From JAZDGX01 sp964482205 (GTDB lineage: Bacteria; Eisenbacteria; RBG-16-71-46; CAIMUX01; WJJG01): DNA of 64,000 nucleotides. Position 1 is the stretch's first letter. The number at the start of each line of letters is the position of its first letter. The notes under the pieces were generated by a model. That model made no database searches and was not told the origin of the DNA. It saw nothing but the letters and a program-made list of their open reading frames with translations. The DNA is taken from NCBI GenBank assembly GCA_964482205.1, contig CAYZWI010000010.1:1-64000 (forward strand), written 5' to 3'. The translations under genes and the position numbers were made by a program. Positions 25,949 to 35,300 of this stretch are shown here, piece after piece.

Positions 25949-27358
25949 ATGCCATCGATCGCTCCCTTCATCGAATCGATCAATGCCTTTCTGTGGGGCT
26001 GGCCGCTGATCATTCTCATTCTCGCGGCCGGCCTCTTCCTGACGATCCGGACGGGCGCGGTGCAATTCGTCCGGTTTGGGATCATGTCGCGCGAGACCTT
26101 CGGCCGCGTCTTCCGGCGCGGGCCGCGCGCCGAGGGGGATATCACCGCGTTTCAAGCGGTCACCGTCGCGCTGGGCGGCACGGTCGGCGTCGGCAACATC
26201 GCCGGGGTCGCGACCGCGATCGCGCTCGGAGGGCCGGGGGCCGTTTTCTGGATGTGGGTCTCGGGCTTGCTCGGAATGGCGACCAAGTTCGCCGAAGTGG
26301 TCCTCGGTCTTCACTACCGCAAGCGCGAGCCGGGGCAGCCGATGATCGGCGGGCCGATGCGCTACATCGAAGGAGGGCTCGGGCCCCGCTGGAAGTGGCT
26401 GGCGATGCTCTTCTCGCTCTTCGGCGCGCTCGCCGCCTTCGGCATCGGCAACATGGTGCAGGCCAACGCCTGCGCCGAGGGCATGAAGTACTTCGGCGTC
26501 TCTCCCTGGATCACCGGCCTGGTGATGTCCGTCGCGGTGGGCGCGGTCACCTTGGGCGGCCTGAAGCGCATCGCCGCCCTGGTCAACTATGTGACGCCCT
26601 TCATGGTGACCTTCTACATGCTGGGCGGCCTGGTGGTGATCCTGCTCAACATCGGCCAGCTTCCCGCCGTGCTCGCGCAAATCGTGCGTCTCGCCTTCAC
26701 GCCCGCGGCGGCGACCGGCGGCTTTGCGGGCGCGGGCATCATGCTCGCGATGCGCCAGGGCATCACCCGCGGCGTCTTCAGCAACGAGGCCGGCCTGGGC
26801 AGCGCGCCCATGGCCCACGCGACGGCGATGACCGATCATCCCGTGCGCCAGGGACTGTGGGGAATCTTCGAAGTCTTCGTCGTCACCATCATTGTGTGCA
26901 CGATCACCGCCTTCGTCGTGCTCGTCACCGGGCAATGGGCGGGAGGAGAGAAGGGCGCGACGCTGGCCATGCAGTCTTTCGCCCAGACCTTCGGCGTGAG
27001 AATCGGTTTTCCTCTCGTCGTCATCAACATGGTGCTGACCGCTTACGACACGAATCTCGCCTGGGGATTCTACGGCGAGACTTGCGCGGCGTATTTGTTC
27101 GGCCATGGCAAGACGGTGCGCCTGATCTATCAGATCCTCTGGCTGCCAGCGGTCGTGATCGGTGCCGTGTGGGCGCTCGATGTCGTCTGGGGGATCGCGG
27201 ATGCGCTGAATGCTCTGATGGCCTTCCCCAACCTGATCGCCCTCTTCTCGCTCAGCGGAGTGGTGGCCGCGCTCACGCGGGGCTTCTTCACCGGGCAGCC
27301 GTATGTCGCTCCGGGAGTTAGCGAGGCCGGCAAGGTTGCGGCGATGCGAGCGCGCTGA
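25949..27358 (+). CDS. Sodium:alanine/glycine symporter (AGCS family)
   Basis: The 469-residue membrane protein belongs to the AGCS family, which imports alanine or glycine with sodium. Signature stretches include GGTVGVGNIAGVATAIALGGPGA (the substrate/ion-binding loop), FWMWVSGLLGMATKFAE and SNEAGLGSAPMAHA. About eleven membrane segments are present. ATG 25949 has GGGAGG 8 nt upstream; an ATG 18 nt earlier lacks an SD. It is monocistronic and ends in a strong terminator. In this window it fits with the secreted peptidases and lysine catabolic enzymes as part of amino-acid scavenging. Confidence 0.94.
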   Translation: MPSIAPFIESINAFLWGWPLIILILAAGLFLTIRTGAVQFVRFGIMSRETFGRVFRRGPRAEGDITAFQAVTVALGGTVGVGNIAGVATAIALGGPGAVFWMWVSGLLGMATKFAEVVLGLHYRKREPGQPMIGGPMRYIEGGLGPRWKWLAMLFSLFGALAAFGIGNMVQANACAEGMKYFGVSPWITGLVMSVAVGAVTLGGLKRIAALVNYVTPFMVTFYMLGGLVVILLNIGQLPAVLAQIVRLAFTPAAATGGFAGAGIMLAMRQGITRGVFSNEAGLGSAPMAHATAMTDHPVRQGLWGIFEVFVVTIIVCTITAFVVLVTGQWAGGEKGATLAMQSFAQTFGVRIGFPLVVINMVLTAYDTNLAWGFYGETCAAYLFGHGKTVRLIYQILWLPAVVIGAVWALDVVWGIADALNALMAFPNLIALFSLSGVVAALTRGFFTGQPYVAPGVSEAGKVAAMRAR

Positions 27359-27440
27359 GCTCAAGGCTTGGATCTTTGCGGGGGCCGGGTCGTGGGGAGA
27401 CCTGCCCGGGGTAGCTCGTCGCCGGGTGCGCGGGCGCAAA

Positions 27441-27474
27441 AAGGGGCCCTCTCTTTCGAGAGGGCCCCTTTGCT
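27441..27474. terminator. Bidirectional terminator after the alanine symporter
   Basis: A perfect 13-bp stem, AAGGGGCCCTCTC with GAGAGGGCCCCTT around a TTTC loop, lies between two convergent genes. T- and A-rich flanks on both sides allow termination in both directions. Confidence 0.85.
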
Positions 27475-27525
27475 CAGCTCATCGATGGCTTTCGCGCCGC
27501 TCCCGATGGAGCGGGCTTGCGAACG

Positions 27526-28638
27526 CTACCGATACACGGACTTGATCGTGCCCCAGCTTTCCGAATCCTGAGGAACCGGAATCTCACAGGGGTTCGGATC
27601 GCAAGCGGTCCAGTCCACATGCCAGGTACCGCCGACCAGGCCGCAGTCGGCCTCGCTGTAGAGGAAGCAGTTCTCACCCACGCAGCAGACCGCCGTCGGG
27701 AGCGGGCAGGTGACGTCGTAGGTCAGCGTAAAAGGCCCACCGCCGGTGGAGCTGTAGGCGTCGCAGATGATGTAGTAGGTGCCGTCCGCGGTGCAGGTCC
27801 AGGTGATGTCCTCCGGATGCCCACCGTCGGATCCCGCGACGCAGGTGCCCGCCGGGTCCGCGCAGTCGGTGATGATGTACAGCGACTCGTCGAAGCTCGT
27901 TCCCACATAGGAATAGACGAGGCTGATCACATCGCCTGCCAGCAGATCCACGACATAGACGACATCCTTGCCAAGCGCGCCGTATCCCGTGCAGCTCGAA
28001 GGGTAATCGCCCGGCGTGTAGTTGCCCAACGCCCAGGTCAGGTCGCCATCAATGACGCCCGAGGTGCAACGCTCGATGGCGATGGCGCCTTCGCAGGTGT
28101 CGTTCGCCGGCGGCGGCGGCGGCGGGTCGGTGGGTTCGATCGTCAGGTTGAACGACGGAATGCAGTCCGGCGTCGGCCAGGTGTCGACCATGATGTAGTA
28201 GGTGCCAGGGGCGAGGCCCACCTGGCTGATGGTCCGCACACCGCTGGAGCCGGTGTTGAAGCCGAGGCAGCTCGAGGCCAGCGGGCACTCGTCATCGATG
28301 GCGACCCCCGTCCAGGTGGTGCCCAGGGGGTCCATGATGATGTTGACCCACACCTGCTCGGTGATGGTGAGCTGGAAGATCGTGTCTTCGCCGCCATCGT
28401 AAGAGCCGAGGCAGGTCTCGGTGTAGTCATTGAGGGCCCCGCAGGTCGTGAAGCCCGTGCCGTAAAACGGCACAGCGTCGATGACGATGGGGTTGGTGCA
28501 GTCATCGCCGACTGCGCGCCCGCCCTGATCGCCCAGCGGCACTACGACGGTCGGGCCGTGGAGCGCTTCGTCCTTGTCGAGGGCGAAGGCCGTCCCGCAC
28601 AAGAACGCGAACGCCAGGAAGACGGTAAGAAGACGCAT
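27526..28638 (-). CDS. Secreted protein with PPC-type beta domains and a Cys-rich C-terminus
   Basis: The 370-residue product starts at ATG 28638 with GGAGGTGG upstream. A signal peptide is clear (MRLLTVFLAFAFLCGTAFA). Two bacterial pre-peptidase C-terminal (PPC)-like beta-sandwiches follow. Both carry the pattern 'xxGTYYI(M/I)xDxWP/YSS...F.LT.' and are separated by a run of prolines. A Cys-rich module comes next (CCVGENCFLYSEADC, GGTW, CDPNPC). The protein ends in SESWGTIKSVYR, which looks like a conserved short tail. There is no catalytic domain and no FlgD-type sorting domain. It may be an abundant surface or binding protein; codon use is strongly biased. Function is unknown. Confidence 0.8.
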   Translation of the reverse strand: MRLLTVFLAFAFLCGTAFALDKDEALHGPTVVVPLGDQGGRAVGDDCTNPIVIDAVPFYGTGFTTCGALNDYTETCLGSYDGGEDTIFQLTITEQVWVNIIMDPLGTTWTGVAIDDECPLASSCLGFNTGSSGVRTISQVGLAPGTYYIMVDTWPTPDCIPSFNLTIEPTDPPPPPPANDTCEGAIAIERCTSGVIDGDLTWALGNYTPGDYPSSCTGYGALGKDVVYVVDLLAGDVISLVYSYVGTSFDESLYIITDCADPAGTCVAGSDGGHPEDITWTCTADGTYYIICDAYSSTGGGPFTLTYDVTCPLPTAVCCVGENCFLYSEADCGLVGGTWHVDWTACDPNPCEIPVPQDSESWGTIKSVYR

Positions 28639-28907
28639 GTTTTCCACCTCCACTTGTTTAGCAAGACCATGGTGCACTCAAAGGGCAACGAGCCTTTCAG
28701 CTCCAGCCTGCTACATGGTTGGCCCTTCGACCTCGATGATACCGGATAGATGCCCGAAACTCAATCGGTACCTTCTCTTGCTATCCGGTTCCTTTTCCCC
28801 GGCGGGTGCGGAAAAGGACGCTTCCCGGGTCCCAAGATCGGCCGGGAGCGGGTGTTTCTTGATCCCTGCCCCGGATGGTGACAGGGCTTCAAGCTATTGG
28901 AACGGTG
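28639..28907. other. Intergenic region between the PPC-domain gene and the saccharopine operon
   Basis: No gene. CCGGATAG (28743-28750) pairs with CTATCCGG (28781-28788), and CCTTTTCC (28791-28798) with GGAAAAGG (28810-28817), giving two adjacent stem-loops. Neither has a good U-tail on the minus strand, so termination of the upstream operon here is uncertain. Confidence 0.5.
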
Positions 28908-29117
28908 TTACTTGGGCTTCCCTTGACGGATCCCGAAACAGCCGAGGCGGCAATTCGTGATGCGAATGCCGGCGGCGTTACAGACGCGCCCGACCCGGAT
29001 GGGAGGCACCTTCAATGCCTCTGCCAACTCGATCGCGTCTTTGCAGGCCAGCCGCCCTTCCTTCAGCAAGGGTTGGATCGCCTCCAGGATTTGCGGATCG
29101 GTCACATCGGAAGGCAT
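28908..29117 (-). CDS. Small conserved helix-turn-helix-like protein
   Basis: The 69-residue product starts at ATG 29117, which shares its A with the stop of the upstream saccharopine reductase gene (TGATG) and has AGGAGAG 6 nt upstream. The sequence is helical and resembles a winged-helix fragment: EAIQPLLKEGRLACKDAIELA, then KVPPIRVGRVCNAAGIRI. It ends with a distinctive NCRLGCFG motif. Similar small proteins with a (C)QLG(C/L)FG end occur in other anaerobic bacteria, to my recollection without known function. The three Cys (two in CRLGC) could bind metal. Coupling to a lysine-pathway operon suggests a regulatory or accessory role, but this is inference. Confidence 0.7.
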   Translation of the reverse strand: MPSDVTDPQILEAIQPLLKEGRLACKDAIELAEALKVPPIRVGRVCNAAGIRITNCRLGCFGIRQGKPK

Positions 29118-30439
29118 CAAACTCTCCTGAGCGCTTCCTTGCACTCGATGTTCATCGTCTTCAGCTCCGACAACACCGGTTCGTAGATCTCGGGGACGAC
29201 CGGAGCCAGAACTCCGGTGAGCGAGATCCGGCCCTCGAGAATCAGGCGGGTGCCGATCGCGGCCGGCAGGCTCACCGTGCGGGCCATCGAGCTGTCGCCA
29301 TTAGGGATGCCGTAATCGACCATCGTCGAAGTGATGTGCTCCTGGTGATCCGGGAAGCTGGCTCCGAACTGATGATGCATGACCAGCATGTCGCGCTCGC
29401 CCGTTTGGTAGGGGAGCTTCTGCAGCATGCGGGCAACGAGGACATCCAGGACCGTCGGCGCCTCGGGGAGAGGCTCGTCGCTGAAGAGGCCCAGCCATTC
29501 CATGCGACGGATCGGATCGGAATCGCGCGGGATGCCCAGATGCCCGGCCACCGCTGCGGCGGTATCGCTCGCGCCCTTCGCGCCCGGAACGAGCATCGCC
29601 GCCAGATCGCGGAAGGTCTTTCCCGCGAGATCGTCGCGCTGGGTATCGTCGAGGTAGCCGAGATCGACGACCGCTTTCATCGCCTTGCACCAGCCGGGAT
29701 AGCGCAGCGTCCCGCGGAACATGTTGGGAATGCCTTTCAGTCCATAGAGATCGATGTAGCCCAGGCAGTCGCGGTTCGTATAGCCCTCGAAATCGCCCGC
29801 GCCCGGCACGGCGACCGTCTCGTAGTGGGCGAAGAGCTCGGGACCGGGAATGTCCACGATCCGGCCTTCCTTCAGGAACCGGCCGTTGTTCCTGCCCGCC
29901 ATCAACACTCCCCGGGGGCTCCAGGAGAACTTGTAGCCCCAGGGATTCGTGTTCGCCTCGGGAGCGGGAAGCCCGCCGCAATAGGAGGAGAAGGAGATCA
30001 CCTTGCCGCCGCGCCGCTGGACATCGTGGATTACGCGCATCGCCGACAAGTGATCGATGCCGGGATCGACGCCGATCTCGTTCAGGATCGTGATTCCCGC
30101 CTTGCGCGCGTCTCCATCGAGCTCGCGCATCGCAGGGCTGATGTAGGAAGTGGTGACCATGTGCTTGCCGTGCTGCAGGCAGAGATTGGCGACGCGCACA
30201 TGATAGACATACGGCAGGAGGCTGATCGAGAGATCGTGCGCGGAGACCAGCTGCGACAGCGCGCGCTCGTCGTCGACGAGCACTTCGCGCGCGTGGCCGC
30301 GCGGGTGGCCCTCGAGCAGCGCCACGGCTTTCGCCACCGTTCGGGAGGCGATCGTGAGTTCGAGACCCGGTTGATCGAGCAGGTAGCGCACCAGCGGCCG
30401 GGTGACGAGACCCGCCCCGAGGAGAAGCACGCGAGCCAT
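29117..30439 (-). CDS. Saccharopine dehydrogenase (glutamate-forming type)
   Basis: The 440-residue protein begins with a Rossmann NAD(P)-binding loop (ARVLLLGAGLVTRPLVRYLL). It continues with the saccharopine reductase pattern: TTSYISPAMREL, NEIGVDPGIDHLSAM and FSSYCGGLPAPE with NPWGYKFSWSPRGV. These match the SDH half of the bifunctional AASS enzyme and yeast Lys9. The reaction links saccharopine with glutamate and aminoadipate semialdehyde. It lies 70 bp downstream of the lysine-ketoglutarate reductase-like gene and is coupled to the small gene that follows. With both halves adjacent, lysine catabolism through saccharopine is the likeliest role. Confidence 0.93.
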   Translation of the reverse strand: MARVLLLGAGLVTRPLVRYLLDQPGLELTIASRTVAKAVALLEGHPRGHAREVLVDDERALSQLVSAHDLSISLLPYVYHVRVANLCLQHGKHMVTTSYISPAMRELDGDARKAGITILNEIGVDPGIDHLSAMRVIHDVQRRGGKVISFSSYCGGLPAPEANTNPWGYKFSWSPRGVLMAGRNNGRFLKEGRIVDIPGPELFAHYETVAVPGAGDFEGYTNRDCLGYIDLYGLKGIPNMFRGTLRYPGWCKAMKAVVDLGYLDDTQRDDLAGKTFRDLAAMLVPGAKGASDTAAAVAGHLGIPRDSDPIRRMEWLGLFSDEPLPEAPTVLDVLVARMLQKLPYQTGERDMLVMHHQFGASFPDHQEHITSTMVDYGIPNGDSSMARTVSLPAAIGTRLILEGRISLTGVLAPVVPEIYEPVLSELKTMNIECKEALRRV

Positions 30440-30509
30440 GAGAATTCCTCCTTATTGAAAACGAATGCGAACCGCCTGGTCTAGGGTTCGATTTCCTGGG
30501 CCGACGCTC

Positions 30510-31829
30510 TCAGTGTTTGCCGCCGCCCAGGTGCTCGGCGATGTACGCGAACGGCGGGCGAAGGCTTCCCTGGTAGGCAATCGTCGCCCGCTTGAGCGGA
30601 TCGGGAAGGGGAAGCTTCTCGAACGGCCCCTCGATCTCCGTCGTCTTGAAGGCCGCGACGAAATCGCGCAGCACCTGGCTGAAGAAGATGCTCGACTCGC
30701 GGGGCAGCTCGCAGGGCAGATTGTCGACTGCCATCACCACCGGCCCGTTCCCCGCATAGCCCTCGGCGATGTCGTCGGTCGCCGGACGATAGACGAAACA
30801 AGGCTGGTCGGACTCGGTCGCCTTCAAGGTGATTTCCACGCTGCCTTCGATGTCGCAGGAGATGTCTCCGATGACTCGCAAATGCGGCTGCGAGCCTTCG
30901 CGGTACAGCGCGCGCGCGGCGGCGCGCGTGACCAGGCGCGGATAGCGCTCCGTCCAGAAGACGCCGTTCACGAGCACGCTCAAATGCGGAAGATATGCTT
31001 CGAAGACCGACCGGTACTTTTCGGGGGAACGATAGTAGTCCTGAAGATCGAAGCGCGCCGTCGCGTCGTTGGGCGCGACCATATCCTCTTCCTTGAAGAC
31101 CGTCTTGTAGATCGCGTGGCCGGCGGGCGAACGGCCGTCGCGCAGGGAGGCGAGCGCCGCGGGCGGGATTTCCTCCACCGGCAGGCGGCCGAGGATCTCT
31201 TGCGCGCCTTGCGAGACATTTCCATACCCGGCGAAACCGAAGACGAGGGGAGTGATGCGCGCGTCGAGTCCGTCGGTGCGAATGCGCGCGGCGATGCGAT
31301 CGACGGCCGCTTCCGCTTCCTCGAGATCGCGATACTCGTGCGCGGAACGCATCTCCTCGAACGGATTCGGAATGCCTTCGACCGCGAGGCGCCGCCCGAG
31401 CGCGTGCAGGGTGTCGATCATGCCCGCGAGCCCCGCATAGCGGCCGAAGAAGACCAGCCGCCGGCCGGCCGCATCCGTGATGAGCTCGTAATCCATCAGG
31501 GTGCAGCCGAGCTCGAGCAGGCGGGCGAGCATCTTCATGTTGTAGGGCTGGCACTTGATGACATGCGCGAAGAAGAGATAGGCCTTGCCCGGGATCAAGA
31601 GCTCGACAGGCACTTCCTTGACCCCGACGATGAGCCGGCATTCGCTGAGATCCTCCCGGATCTCGGCCCCCGCGGCGGCGTACTCCTCATCCGCAAAGAC
31701 GCGGATGGGCGAGGGCTGCACATGGAAGCGCAGGCCCGTCTCGCGAATGAGCTTGCGCACATCGTCGGGAACGATCGGCGTGCGGCGCTCCCAACGGTTC
31801 TTGTCCTCTCTGCGGATGCCGATGATCAT
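30510..31829 (-). CDS. Lysine-ketoglutarate reductase-like protein (AlaDH/PNT fold)
   Basis: The 439-residue product starts with MIIGIRREDKNRWERRTPI, the alanine dehydrogenase/PNT N-terminal domain in the form seen in the LKR half of AASS. The segments AHVIKCQPYNMKML, DYELITDAAGRRLVFFGRYAG and VFGFAGYGNVSQGAQEIL (nucleotide loop) support this over true alanine dehydrogenase. DISCDIEGSVE is the equivalent of the AASS catalytic-core segment. The enzyme would condense lysine and 2-oxoglutarate to saccharopine using NADPH. GGAG sits 4 nt before the ATG. It is the first gene of the operon LKR-SDH-small HTH-like protein, with an extended -10 promoter about 100 nt upstream. Confidence 0.9.
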   Translation of the reverse strand: MIIGIRREDKNRWERRTPIVPDDVRKLIRETGLRFHVQPSPIRVFADEEYAAAGAEIREDLSECRLIVGVKEVPVELLIPGKAYLFFAHVIKCQPYNMKMLARLLELGCTLMDYELITDAAGRRLVFFGRYAGLAGMIDTLHALGRRLAVEGIPNPFEEMRSAHEYRDLEEAEAAVDRIAARIRTDGLDARITPLVFGFAGYGNVSQGAQEILGRLPVEEIPPAALASLRDGRSPAGHAIYKTVFKEEDMVAPNDATARFDLQDYYRSPEKYRSVFEAYLPHLSVLVNGVFWTERYPRLVTRAAARALYREGSQPHLRVIGDISCDIEGSVEITLKATESDQPCFVYRPATDDIAEGYAGNGPVVMAVDNLPCELPRESSIFFSQVLRDFVAAFKTTEIEGPFEKLPLPDPLKRATIAYQGSLRPPFAYIAEHLGGGKH

Positions 31830-32343
31830 CGCTCTCCGGGTCCTTTCTTTCGGGGTTCCCTGCCGTGGCCTCGAGCGCGCCGGGCCGCGCTCGATTCGGC
31901 CGATGTTTGCGCGAGTCAAGAAGCGGGGGAGTATAGCACAAGCGGCGGAGATCAAGCACCCCATCGATGGCCCAAGGGAAGACGACGTGCCTCCGCGCCG
32001 CGAGCCGCTTCGGCCCACGCTGCTCGCGCACCATCCGCACACGACCGGGTCCAATGGTTGCCCACCGCCGCTCCGACCTGTTGCCCGCCGGCCGAATCGG
32101 GCTGTGGCTACCACCCGCCGCCGCGTTGAACTTGAGAGCGATCGTGCCCTCCTGCTAGAATTGAAGGATCGCGCAGGGGAGCGCACTCCGCGGGGCGCCT
32201 CTCCGACGCCGGTTGGGAAGCTCCTTCTCTTTGCGCCATGGCGAAGGCGGCCGGTCGACGCCGCGAGGGAGGCGGCCGGGCGATCGGGACGATTTCGCCC
32301 GGGCACGAGCGCCCGCAGGAAAGTCCGCAGCCGAGGAGCACGC
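31830..32343. other. Divergent intergenic region, saccharopine operon and CapA-like gene
   Basis: No supported gene in 514 bp. The left part carries the extended -10 promoter for the saccharopine operon. The right part is Arg/Pro/Gly-coding-like in every frame but without SDs, and looks non-coding. Confidence 0.5.
31930..31955 (-). promoter_or_regulatory. Extended -10 promoter of the saccharopine operon
   Basis: On the minus strand TGCTATACT (31930-31938) is an extended -10. TTGATC lies at 31950-31955, giving a spacer of only 14 bases, so the extended -10 probably does most of the work. The predicted UTR is about 95 nt. Confidence 0.4.
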
Positions 32344-35300
32344 ATGAAGAACTTCAGTCGGAGGCCGGTCGGGCGGATGGCGAACGAAGAAGAGCGCGGC
32401 GGGCGGCAAGCATTTCCGGGATGGCGCCGCGCCCGGCCTCACGCGCGAGCTCTCGTTGCGCTTCCTGCGCGGGCTCTCGGCCTGCTCCTTCTGTTCCTCG
32501 CGCTCGGCGCGGCGGCCGCCGCGGGGCAGACGCGTCAAGCGGTCCTGTGCGATTTCGAGAGCGGCAGCGCTTCGCTGACGAGCTATGACGGCGAGGACCA
32601 GAGCCCCAGCTCGTGGTCCGTCCAGAGCGGGAACACCTACGGCGGGTCCGATTACGCTCTGCGCATCTACGGAAACAGCTGGAAGGAGCTGGCCATCGCC
32701 CCGCAGGCCGTCACGCAGGAGACGGTGCTGCAAGCGGCGCTCTACATCGCGGAACGGGGCGAGATGCAGGCGATCGGCTTCGGGGACGGCAGCGGCAACA
32801 TCCTCTTCTACTGCGTCGCAGGCACCCAACTGAATCTCTCCGATCGCTGGAATGTCGTCTATCAGAGCTTCTATCCCATCGAGGAATGGCACGCCTATCG
32901 CTTCCCGCTGGGCGAGGACTGGAACGACACCTGGGGCTACCTGCCGCAGATCACGCAGATCGTCTTCGTCAACGACCGTGACAACACGCAGAACGGGGAG
33001 ACCTTCTACGACGAGATCTGCGATGTGACCGACGAGATCTCCATCGCACCTCGCGTGCAAATTCAAAAGATCCCTGGCGCTTGCAAGGTCGCTGCCCTGG
33101 GCAACGATCTCTATCGCCTCGACATGCAGTTCCAGGCGCTCGTCTTCGATCCCGACAGCGAGACGCACACCTACGCCTGGGATTTCGGCGACGGCGCCTC
33201 GAGCGCGCTTCCGAATCCCTCGCACAGCTTCACCGCCACCGCCGACTACACCTTCACCGTGTCGCTCGATGTGGCCGACGACAGCGGGCTCTTCGGGCGG
33301 GACACCTGCCAGGTGGCGGTGGAACCTTCCCCGGAGAACGGAGAGATCTCGATCAACTTCACCGGCGATGTGTTCCTCGGCCGGGGCTACGAGCAGTGGG
33401 GCGGACTGATCGACACCTACGGGGTCGAGTATCTCTTCACGCCGACCCTCGACATTCTGGGCAACGCCGCGGATGTCACCATGGTGAACGCCGAATGCGC
33501 GTTCACCAATCGCGGCACGCCGCACCCCAGCAAGAGCGTCGTCTTTCGCACGAGCCCCGACAACATCGACGGCCTCGTGTACGCGGGCGTGGATGTCGCT
33601 TCCACCGGCAACAATCACATCATCGACTACGGATGCGAGGGGCTGGAGCAGACCCTCGAAGTGTTCGAGCAGGCCGGCATCGAGGCGGGAGGCTCCGGCG
33701 CGAACGCCTACTTCGCCTTGCAGCCGAGCTACTACACGCACGACGGCATCCGCCTCGCATTCATCGATTTCTGCAATCGCACCGGCCGGGCCGACAACGA
33801 GCAGCCCTTCTACGACGCGGGCTACGACAAGTGCGGGCTGGGCTACTGGATCGAGCCCAACATCGAGCGCGCGATCGCGCAGGCCGACAGCCTCGCCGAT
33901 GTGGTGATCGCCTTTCCGCACAGCGGCATCGAATACGACAGCGCGCCCGAAAGCCGCGGCGATGGGATGCCCACGGAGTCCATCGAAGTGGAGCTCTGCC
34001 CTCCCTTCGTGGATCCCGAGGATGCGCCGGAAGTGCAGTTCCGGATCTGGCCGGGGCTGAGCGACCGCGAATTGCGCTATCGGGCGGTCGATTTGGGCGC
34101 GGCCGCGGTGCTGAACGCGCACCCGCATGTGCTGCAGGGGTTCGAGGTCTATCAGGGTGTGCTGATCGCGCACAGCCTCGGCAACTTCATGTTCGATCTC
34201 TACTATCCGGAAACGATGCCCACGATGGTGCTGCGCGCGCGCATCGACAAGGAGGGCGTCATCGGCTGGACCTTCAAGCCGGCCTACATCGATCAGTGGA
34301 TTCCGCGCCCCGCGAGCGGACGCCTGGGGCGCGAGATCCTGGACCGGATGGCGGATTACTCGCGCGTGATGAACACCTGGGTGGGCGTCGATCCCGAGGT
34401 GATGACGGGCACGATCTTCCTCGATCCCGCCGAGGCGCACCAGCTCGTCAGCGCGCAGGAAGGCACCCAATCGCTCGCTCGCAACGGCGACTACTACATC
34501 TCCCGCCCGATCGCGCTGGCGGGCGAAGGCTCCCTCTCGAAAATCACCGGCATTGCGGGTCTCGGCGACGACTGCGAAGTCCGCTGGGGAAGGGAAGTGC
34601 TCTGGTTCGGCGGATTCGAGGAAGCCGAAGGCCACCACATGTGGGATCTGAACAGCAGCGACGAATGGCTGGACGATGAAGTCTTCCACGAAGGCAGCCA
34701 CTCGCTGGCGCTGCGCCGCGCGGGCAGCGGAACCAATGTAACGACGCAGCTTACGCGAAACCTTCCCGCGGCCGACACGCTGCAGTACAGCTTGACCGGC
34801 TGGATGAAGACCTCCTTGGCGGAAGGCGCGAAGTTCAGCCAGCGCTTCTACTCTTCCCGCTACAGCACGACGCCGATCTCTTCGACCGACATGGGAACGG
34901 AAGTCGACGGCACGACCGATTGGACCTGGTACAGCTGCGACATCACTCCGCCCGAAAATGCGACATTCTTCAATGTGCGCTGCAACCTGGACGGCTCGCA
35001 GAGCGGCACGGGGATGGCCTGGTTCGACGACTTGCGGGTGGTCGCGTGGGAGCCCTGGCAGCCCGCGCAGCTGCCGATGCAGGTGCCCTTTCCCAACAAC
35101 TATCGCTTCGTGCAGGTGCGCACGGGAAATGCGGTCTACACGACGACCGTCTCGTATGAAGAAACGGCCCTCACCGACGGGGGCGCGAGCGATCTTCCGT
35201 TCGAGCCCGCGCCGCGCGTCGATGTGCTCATGCAGGCGCCTTCTCCCAATCCTTTCCGCGGAGGAACCGCGATCAAGTTTCGGCTGAGTGCAAACGCGCG

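Noticed and set aside
30480..30505. GGTTCGATTTCC resembling a tRNA T-arm
   Set aside because: No acceptor stem or anticodon arm can be folded around it, and the gap between genes is only 70 bp.
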